A stretch of DNA of 64,000 nt. Origin: Heliocidaris erythrogramma (taxonomy: Eukaryota > Echinodermata > Echinoidea > Camarodonta > Echinometridae). Shown piece by piece: positions 50,401 through 55,412 of this stretch. A program made the translations under genes and the position numbers. Position 1 is the first letter of the stretch; every line of letters starts with the position of its first letter. Under the pieces are notes generated by a model. The model was not told the DNA's origin. It made no database searches and worked only from the letters and a program-made list of their open reading frames with translations. The stretch covers positions 60,518,611 to 60,582,610 of the forward strand of contig CM046853.1 in assembly GCA_025617745.1 (NCBI GenBank), read 5' to 3'.

Positions 50401-53400
50401 ACCCCAAAATCTAATCAGTTCATCGTCCCTCCCATATGCATACATGGGCCAAGTTACAAACTGATAAAAAAAAAAACGGTTTTGAAGTTATCGCGAGAAC
50501 GAAAAGGAGACGGATGGACGGACAGACAGACGGACGACCCGAAAACATAATGCCTCCGGCTACCACCTACGGTGGACGGAGGCATAAAAATGTACTTACA
50601 GTAGTATTTTTAGGTTCCATCTGCCATAAAATTGAAAAGTCTAGGTCTTTGTCTCTACCATTGTGAACTTTAAAATGAAATATGAGGCTAAAAATGAGAA
50701 AGTAGGATAAGCAGAAAGCATGACTTAATCTGATTTAATTAACCACATGATTCACCACAGATCAGTATTCAGAGAGAAAAAATATGTTGCCAGAAAAATA
50801 TGCTTTCAAAATGAAAGGGAGAAGAAACTGGTACACTATGCACTGATTTCACTGAAGATAAAAAAATGCTATAATTAAGTAAAAAAGAAATTGTCTTGAT
50901 ATTAATTTATCAAATAAATACAACTGTAGATGCAAATATGTACAAAATACGGTGTAAAGGACTGATTACAACTACATGTAAATACAAACCTGTAAATCTG
51001 TAATTTCCAGCTTGTTCCAGCAAGTCTTCTGTCATGTCAGCAACTGTACTCTGAATCAAAGTCCGCAGCTGCTCCTGCTTTTGATTAGTCAGGTCTTTCA
51101 AGGAATCAAAGAGCTCATTCTCCCTTTGTCTTGCATATTCAATACGCTTTGGTGTCACAAGGATGTCCCGCTGCATGTCAAAAGCCGTTGTAATGAACAG
51201 ATTCATACAGTGCTGGTGGAGATTGTGCATGGCAGTACAGCATCTGATCAGGTAATATTGCAAGGATCGACGAATGAATTGCACAATAGCTACAGAGTTC
51301 TGCAGGTCCTCCACCTGGTTGACAATGGTGAATACATCAAGGACACCACGTATTCTACCATTCTCTTCAGGAACATTGATGAAGCCTTCCCTGCATAACT
51401 GGTCCAAGACACTCGGCCTGTCGTTAGGTGCAGGTCTGCACCTGCGACGTACATGTAACCTGGCACCCAGCCCATTGTGTTTTTCCCGCTCTCCCTCTAT
51501 CCGCTCATCAGTGTCATATGCCGAGTCCTCATCAAAGTCATCATGGGGATCCTCCACAAGGCGTCTTTCTCTGTGGGCATGGGCAACAAGTGGTTCGCTC
51601 TGCTCCCTACAGTCCACAAATAAAATGGGAAGGCTACCTGCACAATTCTGAAGTTCCTGCACATCACTGAGGTTATCCTCCGATAACTGATCCTTGTCAA
51701 AACAGTACAGGAACACAGGGAGGACATTATGAGTGCACATACTGTAAGCCTGCGATATTGATATTCCAGGACAGTTATGCGATGTGACAATAATTTGGAG
51801 TTTGCACTGAAGGAGTGGATGATTCAGGGTTGCCTCTGTGGTTGCACTTAGCATACACGCATCTTTGTGATGTTCCTCCTTCACAAGCATCTCCGATCGG
51901 GGAATTCCTGTCCAAGAGTTCCTCATGACCGGTGACTCTGCCTCCTCGTTGAGCAGCTCGAAGCTGTTGGTCAGAGTCAACCTTGTGTTCCGCTGGGAAC
52001 CATACTTCAAGTGTACAGCTCGCCATGCCTTGCTGTTGTCGGAGTCGTCAACAATCTGAAAGAGGTCTTCCCGGAATATCTTGTTGACCAGGGTTGCTTT
52101 ACTTGTGTAAGACTGGCCAAAGATGACAAGAGCTGGTGGATTCTTTGTGACCTTCCCAACAACTTCATCTGCTTCTGGTGGCAACACAAGAGTTGAGATT
52201 ATATCTGGAAAGATAAGAGGATGAAAGATAACTAATGAAATCAAAAAAAGTTAACAAAACACATTTTGAGTCCAACATAAGCCATCATAACTTTTGAACA
52301 AAAGATATTTATACAAAAACTACACCTAGAATGAGGGTAGAAAATATGTTAATACAGACAATAGTATACACAATGCATTTTATATATGGCTGTGTATGCA
52401 AATCATACTCTACTGTAAGTGATTTACGCAAACATCAAGTTACGCCAACTTTTATTCAATCTTATTCTTTTTGTAACATTTTACAATGAAATCAAAGAAA
52501 AAGCAAATTATGCCATACAAAATAGATCTAGATTAAAAATAAAACAGTAACAAATATAATTGTCATAGAACAGAATCAGACATATACTACATACATACAT
52601 ACATGTACATGTACATGCAGTTTATGAAAATCCAACTTTAAATGGCAAGATGCTCTGAAAGAAGGAGGAAAAGTGAAAGGAGGAAAAGTCAGAGAAGCAC
52701 ACTGGTGAATGTATTCGAACAAGCAATAACAAATAATAATCGCTGACTATACACATGGTACATGTAATTTCAAATTGGCCAAAAGTATGGTACACATACA
52801 TGTATGTACATGTACTGTCTCTGTGATGTACATGTAGTTGCAGACAACTCCCTCATTTTTTTCAAAATGTTTTTCACAGTAGGATCTTTTTCTTTCAAGA
52901 GGACCTACAACAATATGCTACTAGTTTATGCAATATATTTTGAGTAGGCCTACTGCCAGGAGGGTAAGAGGCGCTTCAGAGAAAACCGCAAATTGATATT
53001 TTATGTACGACGAACAGGAGAGTTGTCCGCAAGTATGGCACAATCGACTCACCAAATTGCCAATTTGGGATTCACATCTACATGTAGATGTACATGTAGT
53101 AATTTCATATTTCAAACATCCATAACTTTCTGATTCCTTTTCCGATTTCTTTCAAACTTCCGCCATCCTGTTTTTCTATTTTTCTGCTTTCACACAAATC
53201 ATCTTGATACTAAGGTAGGGTTGCCCTTTAACATCAGCAATCTGATCCAATGTCATGAGTAGATCAGGGAAGTGTGACTAGAGTAGACCTAGATCTACAT
53301 GTAGATCTATCATGTCTACCTAGTAACATTAAACTTAAAGGGATACTCAACCGCAGATTGTGGACGTTTTAATGACGCGAGAGGGCACCGTGATCGTTAC

Positions 53401-54716
53401 CTGATCACGCCGTGCACCCCGCGGGTAGCCAGGATTGGCTTCGTGAATGTAAAAAAAAAAAAAAAATTGGCTATACGTCTTCTACATCACGAAGCCAGGC
53501 GTTCTTACCCAGCAATCTAACTGCACACGGGTTAGCAGGACTGGAAAATGCCCTGAAATATCACTTTTCTGATAACTCCCGCGACCGATAGCTCCTTCAC
53601 CACAGCGTATCCTCCTTATCTGCATGACAAGAGGAGGCATGGATACACACAAACACTGGCGAGTTTTCGGAAATTTCTTACGATCTTTTTTGGATTTTTT
53701 GGCAAAAATACGTACGATCAAAAAGACATTCTAATTCTAAACGTTTTCCTAGGAGGATATGCTGTGGTGAAGGAGCTACACACGTATCGGTAGCGGGAGT
53801 TATCAGAAAAGTGATATTTCAGGGCATTTTCCAGTCCTGCTAACCCGTGCGCAGTTAGATTGCTGGGTAAGAACGCCTGGCTTCGTGATGTAGAAGGCGT
53901 ATAGCCAATTTTTTTTTTTTTTTTTTACATTCACGAAGCCAATCCTGGCTACCCGCGGGGCGCAAACCTCGGACAGACTGGTCGCCGCACAAATATGCAC
54001 GCTCTGCCTGAGCTCGAGCTCTCGTGCGAGATTCGGTCGGCTTCGTGCAGTCAAAATGTAATCCCACTTAGTCCAACGGATGCGTTCGACGCACGAACTT
54101 TGTGTACGAGTGAATGGGGCTTACGCAATCCTGACTTTCCCCACGGCCGCCCAGTGGTGTATCCCTTTAAAAGTTAAACTTAAAGTTAAAGTTACCGGTA
54201 CTCGGTCATGTCGGTAGGAAGAAAAAAATGTGATTATTTTTTAAATAAAATGTTTCGCCAAGACTTCCAAAATGGTGAAGTTGTAAACAGAAAGCAGAAG
54301 GTCACATTGTACTTGGACCCATGTACAACTTACATGTAGCTGAACACTGATCATGACTGATGTCACAAAATAAATCACTCGTATCTCAAATAGTTTACCT
54401 AACAGTAACATAACAGTCTGACATAAACATGATCATAAAACCATCCACTCAAAACTCATGCACAATTCCACCAGTCACAACCCATTCATACACGTACACT
54501 CGATAGTCTTTTGAAATTGAATATCGAAGCGAAAACTTCAACATGTTTACAAAGCTTACCCTCCTCGAAATGACCTGATGTTTTTAGTTCTGTTAGACAG
54601 TTATTAGAGTCGAAAATAATCTTCTTCAGATGTTTGGTTAACCCTCCAAAATGTTTGACTTCATGGGCTAAATCTCGGCCCCGAGTCCGCGAGCTACTTG
54701 CTCGCCTGGAAGACAT
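10130..54716 (-). CDS. DSTYK: DSTYK, dual serine/threonine and tyrosine protein kinase (dusty), complete gene
   Basis: Ten exons with compatible phases join to 2,862 nt: 953 codons plus TAG. The order along the protein is: short basic N-terminus (1-52); long family-specific region with a degenerate P-loop-like GQSYTSKA at about 82-89 and an acidic, probably disordered insert; the conserved stretch [19 protein letters not shown]; helical region to 666; then the C-terminal kinase domain. Kinase motifs are the glycine loop GRGQYG (676-681), lysine in CAVK (698), HRDIKLKN (793-800, catalytic Asp 795), DLG in place of DFG (813-815, as in vertebrate DSTYK) and APE (835-837). All catalytic residues are present. 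In vertebrates DSTYK is a cytoplasmic kinase implicated in FGF-ERK signalling, cell death and kidney development; that role is family knowledge. Vertebrate DSTYK is slightly shorter (human 929 residues). The start is fixed by an in-frame TAG four to six codons upstream. The organism assignment remains open. Confidence 0.96.
10336..11013. other. DSTYK intron 9
   Basis: 678 bp of AT-rich sequence with ordinary splice ends. No repeat or RNA recognised. Confidence 0.8.
11014..11263 (-). CDS. DSTYK: DSTYK coding exon 9 (activation segment)
   Basis: 250 nt; codons 803-885 plus one base. Encodes [20 protein letters not shown] then [23 protein letters not shown] takes the place of DFG, and APE is at 835-837. 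Acceptor CAATCAG|T, donor AAAG|GTGAGA. Confidence 0.96.
11393..12356 (+). repeat. Dispersed family C: repeat with AGCTCACCT start and AGGTGAGCT hairpin end
   Basis: Two or more degenerate units with 'TTCATGAACAACTTTCATT', 'GAGGTATCTCCATACACAAT' and 'TTTGGAGAAGAAG' wording, long C runs (11630-11646, 11961-11984) and a GACGGACGATGGACGA linker. The start box AGCTCACCT (11414-11422) is complementary to the end box AGGTGAGCT inside the terminal hairpin (12328-12353). It fills most of DSTYK intron 8 (11264-12515). Non-coding. Confidence 0.7.
12516..12765 (-). CDS. DSTYK: DSTYK coding exon 8 (kinase catalytic loop)
   Basis: 250 nt; completes Arg 719 and encodes 720-802. Contains [39 protein letters not shown] and the catalytic loop [12 protein letters not shown], with Asp 795, Lys 797 and Asn 800. 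Acceptor CTCTGCAG|G, donor CTG|GTGAGT. Confidence 0.96.
12766..15302. other. DSTYK intron 7
   Basis: 2.5 kb intron containing a short CT microsatellite (about 13312-13332), a 24-base G run (13972-13995), C runs near 14604 and 14738, and at 13799-13953 a repeat shared with 53061-53231. The rest is AT-rich and unassigned. Open frames across the homopolymers are not genes. Confidence 0.7.
13799..13953. repeat. Old dispersed repeat ending GATTGCCCTTAAAGG, copy 1
   Basis: Shares GCCAATTTG...ATTC, TTTCTTTCAAACTT-like and TTTTTCTGCTTTCACAC wording, and the ending TTGCCCTTTAA, with 53061-53231. The end, read inward as TTAAAGGGCAA, fits the TTAA-plus-AGG terminus of several other elements in this window. 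Left border unclear. Confidence 0.45.
15303..15459 (-). CDS. DSTYK: DSTYK coding exon 7 (kinase glycine loop and catalytic lysine)
   Basis: 157 nt; completes codon 667, then 668-718 plus two bases. Contains the glycine loop GRGQYG at 676-681, CAVK with Lys 698, and the family signature [20 protein letters not shown]. Acceptor CTACTCAG|GA, donor ACAAG|GTAATG. Confidence 0.96.
15880..16268 (+). repeat. Dispersed family A repeat, second copy
   Basis: Contains TGACCTTTGACCTACATA, AATGGTTCTTGAGATATCG and the GGACAACCCGAAAACATAATG linker. It ends in a decayed version of the ATGCCTC hairpin. Borders approximate. Confidence 0.6.
18000..18677. mobile_element. Decayed TIR element, right end like 29467-30118
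   Basis: The right end GACTTATTGGTCGTTTTG...GGGTCACATA matches the terminus of the element at 29467-30118 (GACTTATTGTAGGTTTTG...GGGTCACATA), and the interior shares TTTTCTGAAAGTA. Its left terminus appears lost or too diverged to see. Confidence 0.45.
18922..19105 (-). CDS. DSTYK: DSTYK coding exon 6
   Basis: 184 nt; codons 606-666 plus one base. Encodes [29 protein letters not shown] and [20 protein letters not shown], the helical linker directly before the kinase domain. Acceptor TTCTGTAG|T, donor TATG|GTAAGG. Confidence 0.95.
19106..20718. other. DSTYK intron 5
   Basis: AT-rich in 19130-20170 with nothing recognised. The repeat at 20179-20690 fills the end next to exon 5. Confidence 0.7.
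20179..20690. repeat. GC-richer repeat, possible SINE-like or composite element
   Basis: Distinctly less AT-rich than its surroundings. It contains wording such as CACTCCGTCCCTCGGATAGG, ACGTTAACTGGAGGTCCCGT and TTAAGAACCCACTGCAC that looks like an interspersed repeat rather than host coding DNA. Its left part (AGGGGTCCAGTACATGCAGG) recurs in opposite orientation near 28735-28790. I do not recognise the family. Confidence 0.4.
20719..20844 (-). CDS. DSTYK: DSTYK coding exon 5
   Basis: 126 nt, 42 codons (564-605), phase 0. Encodes [20 protein letters not shown] and the very conserved [11 protein letters not shown]. Acceptor CTCTGCTCCAG|T, donor CAG|GTAAGG. A MITE ends only 19 bp upstream of the acceptor, and another repeat begins close to the donor. 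Confidence 0.95.
20864..20988. mobile_element. MITE of the GGGGAGC family, second copy
   Basis: Related to 8855-8991: GGGGAGC start, TTGTCAGTGATTTTTCCGAC interior and CTTGATGAAACGCTCTCC end. Part of the left arm (CGTTTCATCAAG) is missing. It lies in intron 4 with its edge 19 bp from the exon 5 acceptor. Confidence 0.7.
21225..21685 (+). repeat. Dispersed family D: GTCTCACC start, GGTGGGCGAGAC hairpin end
   Basis: The start box GTGTCTCACCTACTTGCG is complementary to the terminal GGTGGGCGAGAC, which closes a hairpin with GTCTCGCCTTTACC. Inside, AACATGCAGGTCCCC and AAGTGAGTGA(C/T)GGTTGCAAAGT each occur twice, so two units of about 165 bp are present. Architecture matches families A, B and C although sequence does not. 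Confidence 0.6.
21745..23197. mobile_element. Decayed TIR element carrying a short acidic reading frame
   Basis: GTCACCCGAAGA near 21745 and TCTTCGGGTGAC near 23186-23197 are inverted ends. Further inward, AACGTCACAAGCTTG and its rough complement CAAGGCTGTGACGTCAC are also inverted. On the plus strand, ATG at about 22057 opens [20 protein letters not shown] followed by a Glu/Asp/Gly-rich stretch, which ends in a stop after about 56 codons. Acidic leaders like this are common in transposon-borne proteins, but no domain was recognised. Confidence 0.4.
25851..26549. mobile_element. Non-autonomous TIR transposon, GAC(T/C)(G/C)CGTTTACACAGAG ends
   Basis: Near-perfect 18-bp terminal inverted repeats (GACTGCGTTTACACAGAG against its complement reading GACCCCGTTTACACAGAG). 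Subterminal GAACTCGAGTT/AATTCGA-type words recur in both orientations. About 0.7 kb, with no transposase. Flanks suggest a short target duplication that I cannot define, so superfamily is left open. A 58-codon ORF sits inside. Confidence 0.7.
26077..26253 (+). CDS. Small ORF inside the GTTTACACAGAG element (58 codons, doubtful)
   Basis: ATG at 26077 to TGA at 26251-26253. The translation starts [20 protein letters not shown], a hydrophobic segment able to span a membrane, followed by a mixed polar part with Trp-Trp and several Cys. The ATG context (TTCAAAATGG) is acceptable. It may be a captured first exon or a remnant of a transposon-encoded protein. No homology is recognised, and it may not be translated. 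Confidence 0.25.
   Translation: MAIASIVSAAILIWFCMILCRKILQNYERIFADMMSAWWIESSQFGECVVVRCGSHVE
27735..27771 (+). repeat. G-rich microsatellite, quadruplex-capable
   Basis: Five or more runs of five or six G separated by single A bases, (GGGGGGA)n. This meets the usual G-quadruplex pattern on the plus strand. It lies about 140 bp inside intron 4 from exon 4. Confidence 0.8.
27908..27991 (-). CDS. DSTYK: DSTYK coding exon 4
   Basis: 84 nt, 28 codons (536-563), phase 0 at both ends. Encodes [17 protein letters not shown] and [11 protein letters not shown], matching vertebrate ILNAAYHVEVTFHSGSS. Acceptor TTATTTCAG|A, donor GAG|GTGAGT. A long G run starts about 25 nt inside the following intron on the transcribed strand. 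Confidence 0.95.
27992..30451. other. DSTYK intron 3
   Basis: 2.5 kb intron with the TIR element at 29467-30118. Segment 28735-28790 resembles part of the repeat at 20179-20690. Segment 28900-29300 is GC-richer but has no recognised reading frame. Confidence 0.7.
29467..30118. mobile_element. Non-autonomous TIR element, TGTGACCCG ends, TA flanks
   Basis: 34-bp terminal inverted repeats with one mismatch: left TGTGACCCGACGCCTCAAAA and onward through CTACAATAAGTCG; the right end is the complement, with CC instead of AC after CCG. Both sides carry TA, as expected for the Tc1/mariner type, but the interior is non-coding, so superfamily is inferred from flanks only. A related, older copy ends at 18677. 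Confidence 0.7.
30452..30684 (-). CDS. DSTYK: DSTYK coding exon 3
   Basis: 233 nt; completes codon 458 and encodes 459-535. Acceptor TTTCACAG|AC, donor CAG|GTATGA. Conserved [15 protein letters not shown] and [19 protein letters not shown] match the vertebrate region IRQIQELIISRLN and LRESFVGTLERCLQSLEK. Confidence 0.95.
30865..30930. mobile_element. Half copy of the GGGGAGC MITE family
   Basis: GGGGAGGGTTTCATCAAGCG followed by TTTTGTCAGTAATTTTTACC GACAACTGTTATAAGCTACT matches the left half of the family. The copy then breaks off directly at the start of the tandem family A repeats. Confidence 0.6.
30935..31606 (+). repeat. Dispersed family A repeat, four tandem units
   Basis: Four units with anchors GAGACC(C/G)TAAAATCTAATC at 30981, 31134, 31299 and 31450, giving periods of 153, 165 and 151 bp. 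Each starts CCATTTTTATGTACATA and contains TGACCTTTGACCTTTGACCT, i.e. overlapping AGGTCAAAGGTCA on the minus strand. The array ends with GGACGGACAGACGACCTGAA and a decayed ATGCCTCC tail. Confidence 0.8.
31995..33228. mobile_element. 1.23-kb TTAA-flanked DNA transposon, copy 1 (Kolobok-like, non-autonomous)
   Basis: Terminal inverted repeats AAGAAGACACCACTGACAAA and the complement of AAGAAGACACCACTGGCAAA, each followed inward by TTTT. TTAA lies directly outside both ends. TTAA duplications with 5'-RRG termini are the pattern described for Kolobok; piggyBac also uses TTAA but normally starts CCC. No transposase frame is present. A perfect 6-bp stem with a 7-nt loop at 32699-32717 looks like a tRNA T-arm. 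Copy 2 is at 40878-42115 in the same orientation with only scattered differences. Confidence 0.8.
35374..35602. mobile_element. MITE nested in the LINE reverse transcriptase, AGAGT(A/G)CCGAAGTG ends
   Basis: Left AGAGTACCGAAGTGTGACGT, right end complementary to AGAGTGCCGAAGTGCTGACG, giving about 20-bp inverted repeats with small differences. The LINE frame resumes on both sides (...NPHLFSN | YRPITLL...), which dates this insertion after the LINE's. A 2-bp AT target duplication is compatible. Confidence 0.75.
36601..37756. mobile_element. 1,156-bp near-complete palindrome (foldback element), TTAA-flanked, nested in the LINE
   Basis: Arms of about 410 bp (36601-37014 and 37346-37756) are inverse complements starting AGGAGAATGAAGGTCAAAAC. 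The interior is also self-complementary: ACATGGCGAACAAAGAAGCG...GTACC pairs with GGTAC...CGCTTTCTTTGTCATCGTGT, and the centre pairs GTAGAACAGGTG with CACCTGTTCTAC. TTAA flanks both ends, and the LINE reads across the empty site as ATATTTAAGTAAA. Non-coding. RRG termini plus TTAA suggest a Kolobok-type non-autonomous element. Confidence 0.85.
38431..38468 (+). repeat. (CA)n microsatellite
   Basis: ACACACAC run with one interruption. Confidence 0.9.
39100..39375. repeat. Unidentified GC-richer repeat
   Basis: Contains two 'ATCATGCTATC/GCATGATCT' type words and a small hairpin CTAGCATGCGCTAG near 39338-39351, in a GC-richer island. May be a SINE-like or foldback remnant; family not recognised. 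Confidence 0.3.
39575..39840. mobile_element. Possible MITE, TCAACCCTTTAGCAACTAA / TTAACCTTTTAGTCACTGA ends
   Basis: About 265 bp between imperfect inverted ends. A related beginning, TTTAACCCTTTCGCAACTAAA, occurs at 34345-34366, next to the broken 3' side of the LINE. Confidence 0.4.
40878..42115. mobile_element. 1.24-kb TTAA-flanked DNA transposon, copy 2
   Basis: Same element as 31995-33228, same orientation, same AAGAAGACACCACTG termini with TTAA outside both ends. By eye the copies differ by scattered substitutions and short indels, so they are comparatively young. No transposase. Confidence 0.8.
43104..43172. repeat. Perfect 18-bp inverted repeat (hairpin)
   Basis: AGGTTTTTATCGTGGTGT at 43104-43121 and its exact complement at 43155-43172, separated by 33 nt. 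TAATGCACGA occurs in the loop (from 43125) and again just outside (from 43192). Probably a MITE core or the terminus of a larger element. Confidence 0.6.
43756..43918 (-). pseudogene. First-exon fossil of a Crypton/ZMYM-QRICH1-like transposon protein
   Basis: ATG at 43918-43916 opens [20 protein letters not shown] then [20 protein letters not shown]. Leaders of the form '...[20 protein letters not shown]' introduce Crypton-derived (ZMYM/QRICH1/KCTD1-like, DUF3504) proteins, which are repeated in many marine invertebrate genomes. The frame reaches a donor-like G|GTGAGTAA at 43756/43755, but no second exon or recombinase domain is seen nearby. I regard it as a transposon-borne or retained exon remnant; a functional small gene is unlikely. 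Confidence 0.45.
45576..45640 (-). mobile_element. Possible LINE 3' tail remnant
   Basis: On the minus strand AATAAATATGAATTTGAATT continues in TTGAA repeats. This resembles the AATAAATTCAATTCAATTCA tail of the LINE at 55413-56483. Only the tail is recognisable. Confidence 0.35.
46628..47236. mobile_element. hAT-like MITE, CAG(G/T)GGCGGATCTAC ends
   Basis: Left CAGGGGCGGATCTAC (46628-46642) and right GTAGATCCGCCACTG (47222-47236) are inverted with one difference. The CAG(G/T)GGCGG start is typical of hAT-type elements. The interior has long G runs (46741-46750, 46795-46809, 47189-47206) and no gene. An 8-bp duplication could not be confirmed. Confidence 0.6.
48380..49065 (+). repeat. Dispersed family B: four ~150-bp units ending in an AGCTCATCTGGCC hairpin
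   Basis: Anchor CAAAATTTCAAAATTCCGTG recurs near 48439, 48593 and 48742, and in altered form near 48887 (about 150 bp period). The array ends with a GGACGGACGGACGCC linker and a strong hairpin, AGCTCATCTGGCCC against GGGCCGGATGAGCT (about 49031-49062), followed by AAAA. Non-coding. Confidence 0.75.
50190..50588 (+). repeat. Dispersed family A repeat, two units
   Basis: Two ~147-bp units with CCATTTTTATGTACATAATG, TGACCTTTGACCTTTGACCT-type motif and GAGACCC(C/T)AAAATCTAATC, then GGACGGACAGACAGACGGAC and the ATGCCTCCGGC/GGACGGAGGCAT hairpin. Lies 0.4 kb from exon 2. Confidence 0.75.
50990..52204 (-). CDS. DSTYK: DSTYK coding exon 2 (large exon)
   Basis: 1,215 nt: completes codon 53 (Asp), then codons 54-457 plus one base. 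Acceptor CTTTCCAG|AT, donor ACAG|GTTTGT. It carries the family-specific N-terminal region with the degenerate nucleotide-binding-like GQSYTSKA, an acidic stretch ([19 protein letters not shown]), and the highly conserved [20 protein letters not shown]. This single exon holds 42 per cent of the protein. Confidence 0.95.
53061..53231. repeat. Old dispersed repeat, copy 2
   Basis: Shares its 3' half with 13799-13953 (TTTCTTTCAAACTTCCGCC, TTTTTCTGCTTTCACACAAA) and ends GGGTTGCCCTTTAA. Confidence 0.45.
53339..54166. mobile_element. 828-bp foldback element, AGGGATAC ends, TTAA-flanked
   Basis: Starts AGGGATAC, ends GTATCCCT, with TTAA directly outside both ends. Long internal arms are inverse complements: GTAGCCAGGATTGGCTTCGT near 53415 and its complement near 53953, flanked by A16 and T16 runs respectively, then GGCATTTTCCAGTCCTGCTA and GGAGTTATCAGAAAAGTGAT. 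The middle is unique. Non-coding; same TTAA/RRG terminal logic as three other elements here. Confidence 0.8.
54560..54716 (-). CDS. DSTYK: DSTYK coding exon 1
   Basis: ATG at 54716-54714, codons 1-52 plus one base. The protein begins [20 protein letters not shown] and ends SGHFEE before the donor G|GTAAGC. Upstream in-frame TAG triplets lie within a CTAG repeat, so no longer N-terminus exists in this exon. Serine/arginine-rich start, then a segment similar in position to the vertebrate N-terminal helix. Confidence 0.9.
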
Positions 54717-54931
54717 GTTGTTTACATCTAGCTAGCTAGCTAGCTACGTACGTACGTACATGTATGCAGCTCAGTCAGCAAGCGCAAAAGCGAGCATCGC
54801 CGCGGCTATTGTTGTACGTACCGTACGCGGTATATGCTCTAAATGCATGCATACAGTGTGCATGCAGCGCATCGATCGCATGCATGAAGCTCAGCTCGGC
54901 TCAGCTAGCTCAGCAAGCTAGCTGTATTAGT
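54717..54931 (-). promoter_or_regulatory. DSTYK 5' flank: palindromic CTAG/ACGT/GCATGC region
   Basis: Directly upstream of the DSTYK ATG is a tetranucleotide run (CTAG)n, then (ACGT)n, then words such as GCATGCAT, ATCGATCG and AGCTAGCT. GC content and CpG are higher than in the surroundings. The 5' UTR and core promoter must start here or in the adjoining element, but no TATA box or initiator can be assigned. Confidence 0.4.
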
Positions 54932-55070
54932 CCATGGGCCAACGTAGACCCCCTCCCCCCTAATTAGGCACAATTTTAGTGATGTTTTCCTGGTACATGT
55001 AGTTAGGACCCTCGGCTATCAGAATCTGCCTGTTTGCCATAGAGTTAGTGGTGGGTGTGGCCACCAGGCC

Positions 55071-55084
55071 GTTACCATGGCAAC
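55071..55084 (+). promoter_or_regulatory. RFX X-box-like motif nearest to DSTYK
   Basis: GTTACCATGGCAAC matches the X-box consensus GTNRCC(0-3N)RGYAAC in both half-sites. It lies about 355 bp upstream of the DSTYK start codon. Binding is a prediction from the known consensus only. Confidence 0.55.
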
Positions 55085-55412
55085 GCATCAAGGAAATATA
55101 GGAATTTACTAATACCTAATATTTTTAATTCAGAAATTTGACTGGTAAGCATCTAAATATAATTATGTATTTTGAGTTTCCTGATTGATTGAAACCAAAT
55201 CTAGGTCATTTGAAGTCACGGTCATGTAAAAAAATGGCCGTTACTATGGAAACGGTACCATAAAAAGTGGATATTTTGGAAAAATATCTAAACTTATCAG
55301 TATAAAATAGAGAGGTGTCTACACAATCTTAGATATATTTCTATGAGCTAGGACCCTCAGCTATCATAGTCTGCCTGTTTTCCTATCATAATTTGCCTGT
55401 TTGACATCAAGA

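Larger units (their letters stand above)
30685..50989. other. DSTYK intron 2 (20.3 kb)
   Basis: The largest intron, dense in inserted elements listed separately. Unassigned parts are 33240-34380, 38470-39100, 39850-40870, 42120-43090, 44290-46620, 47240-48380 and 49070-50190. These are AT-rich, scattered with ACATGT palindromes and contain no supported gene. A short stretch at 42540-42720 looks codon-like in one frame ([20 protein letters not shown]) but is interrupted and unrecognised. Confidence 0.75.
52205..54559. other. DSTYK intron 1
   Basis: 2.36 kb intron. Contains an old repeat (53061-53231) and the TTAA-flanked foldback element at 53339-54166. The rest (52210-53050, 54170-54555) is AT-rich with ACATGT palindromes (for example 52602-52618, 52794-52816, 53088-53098). 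Confidence 0.75.

Noticed and set aside
51012-51670. Plus-strand open frames opposite DSTYK exon 2
   Set aside because: They are antisense shadows of a well-supported exon whose protein matches DSTYK.
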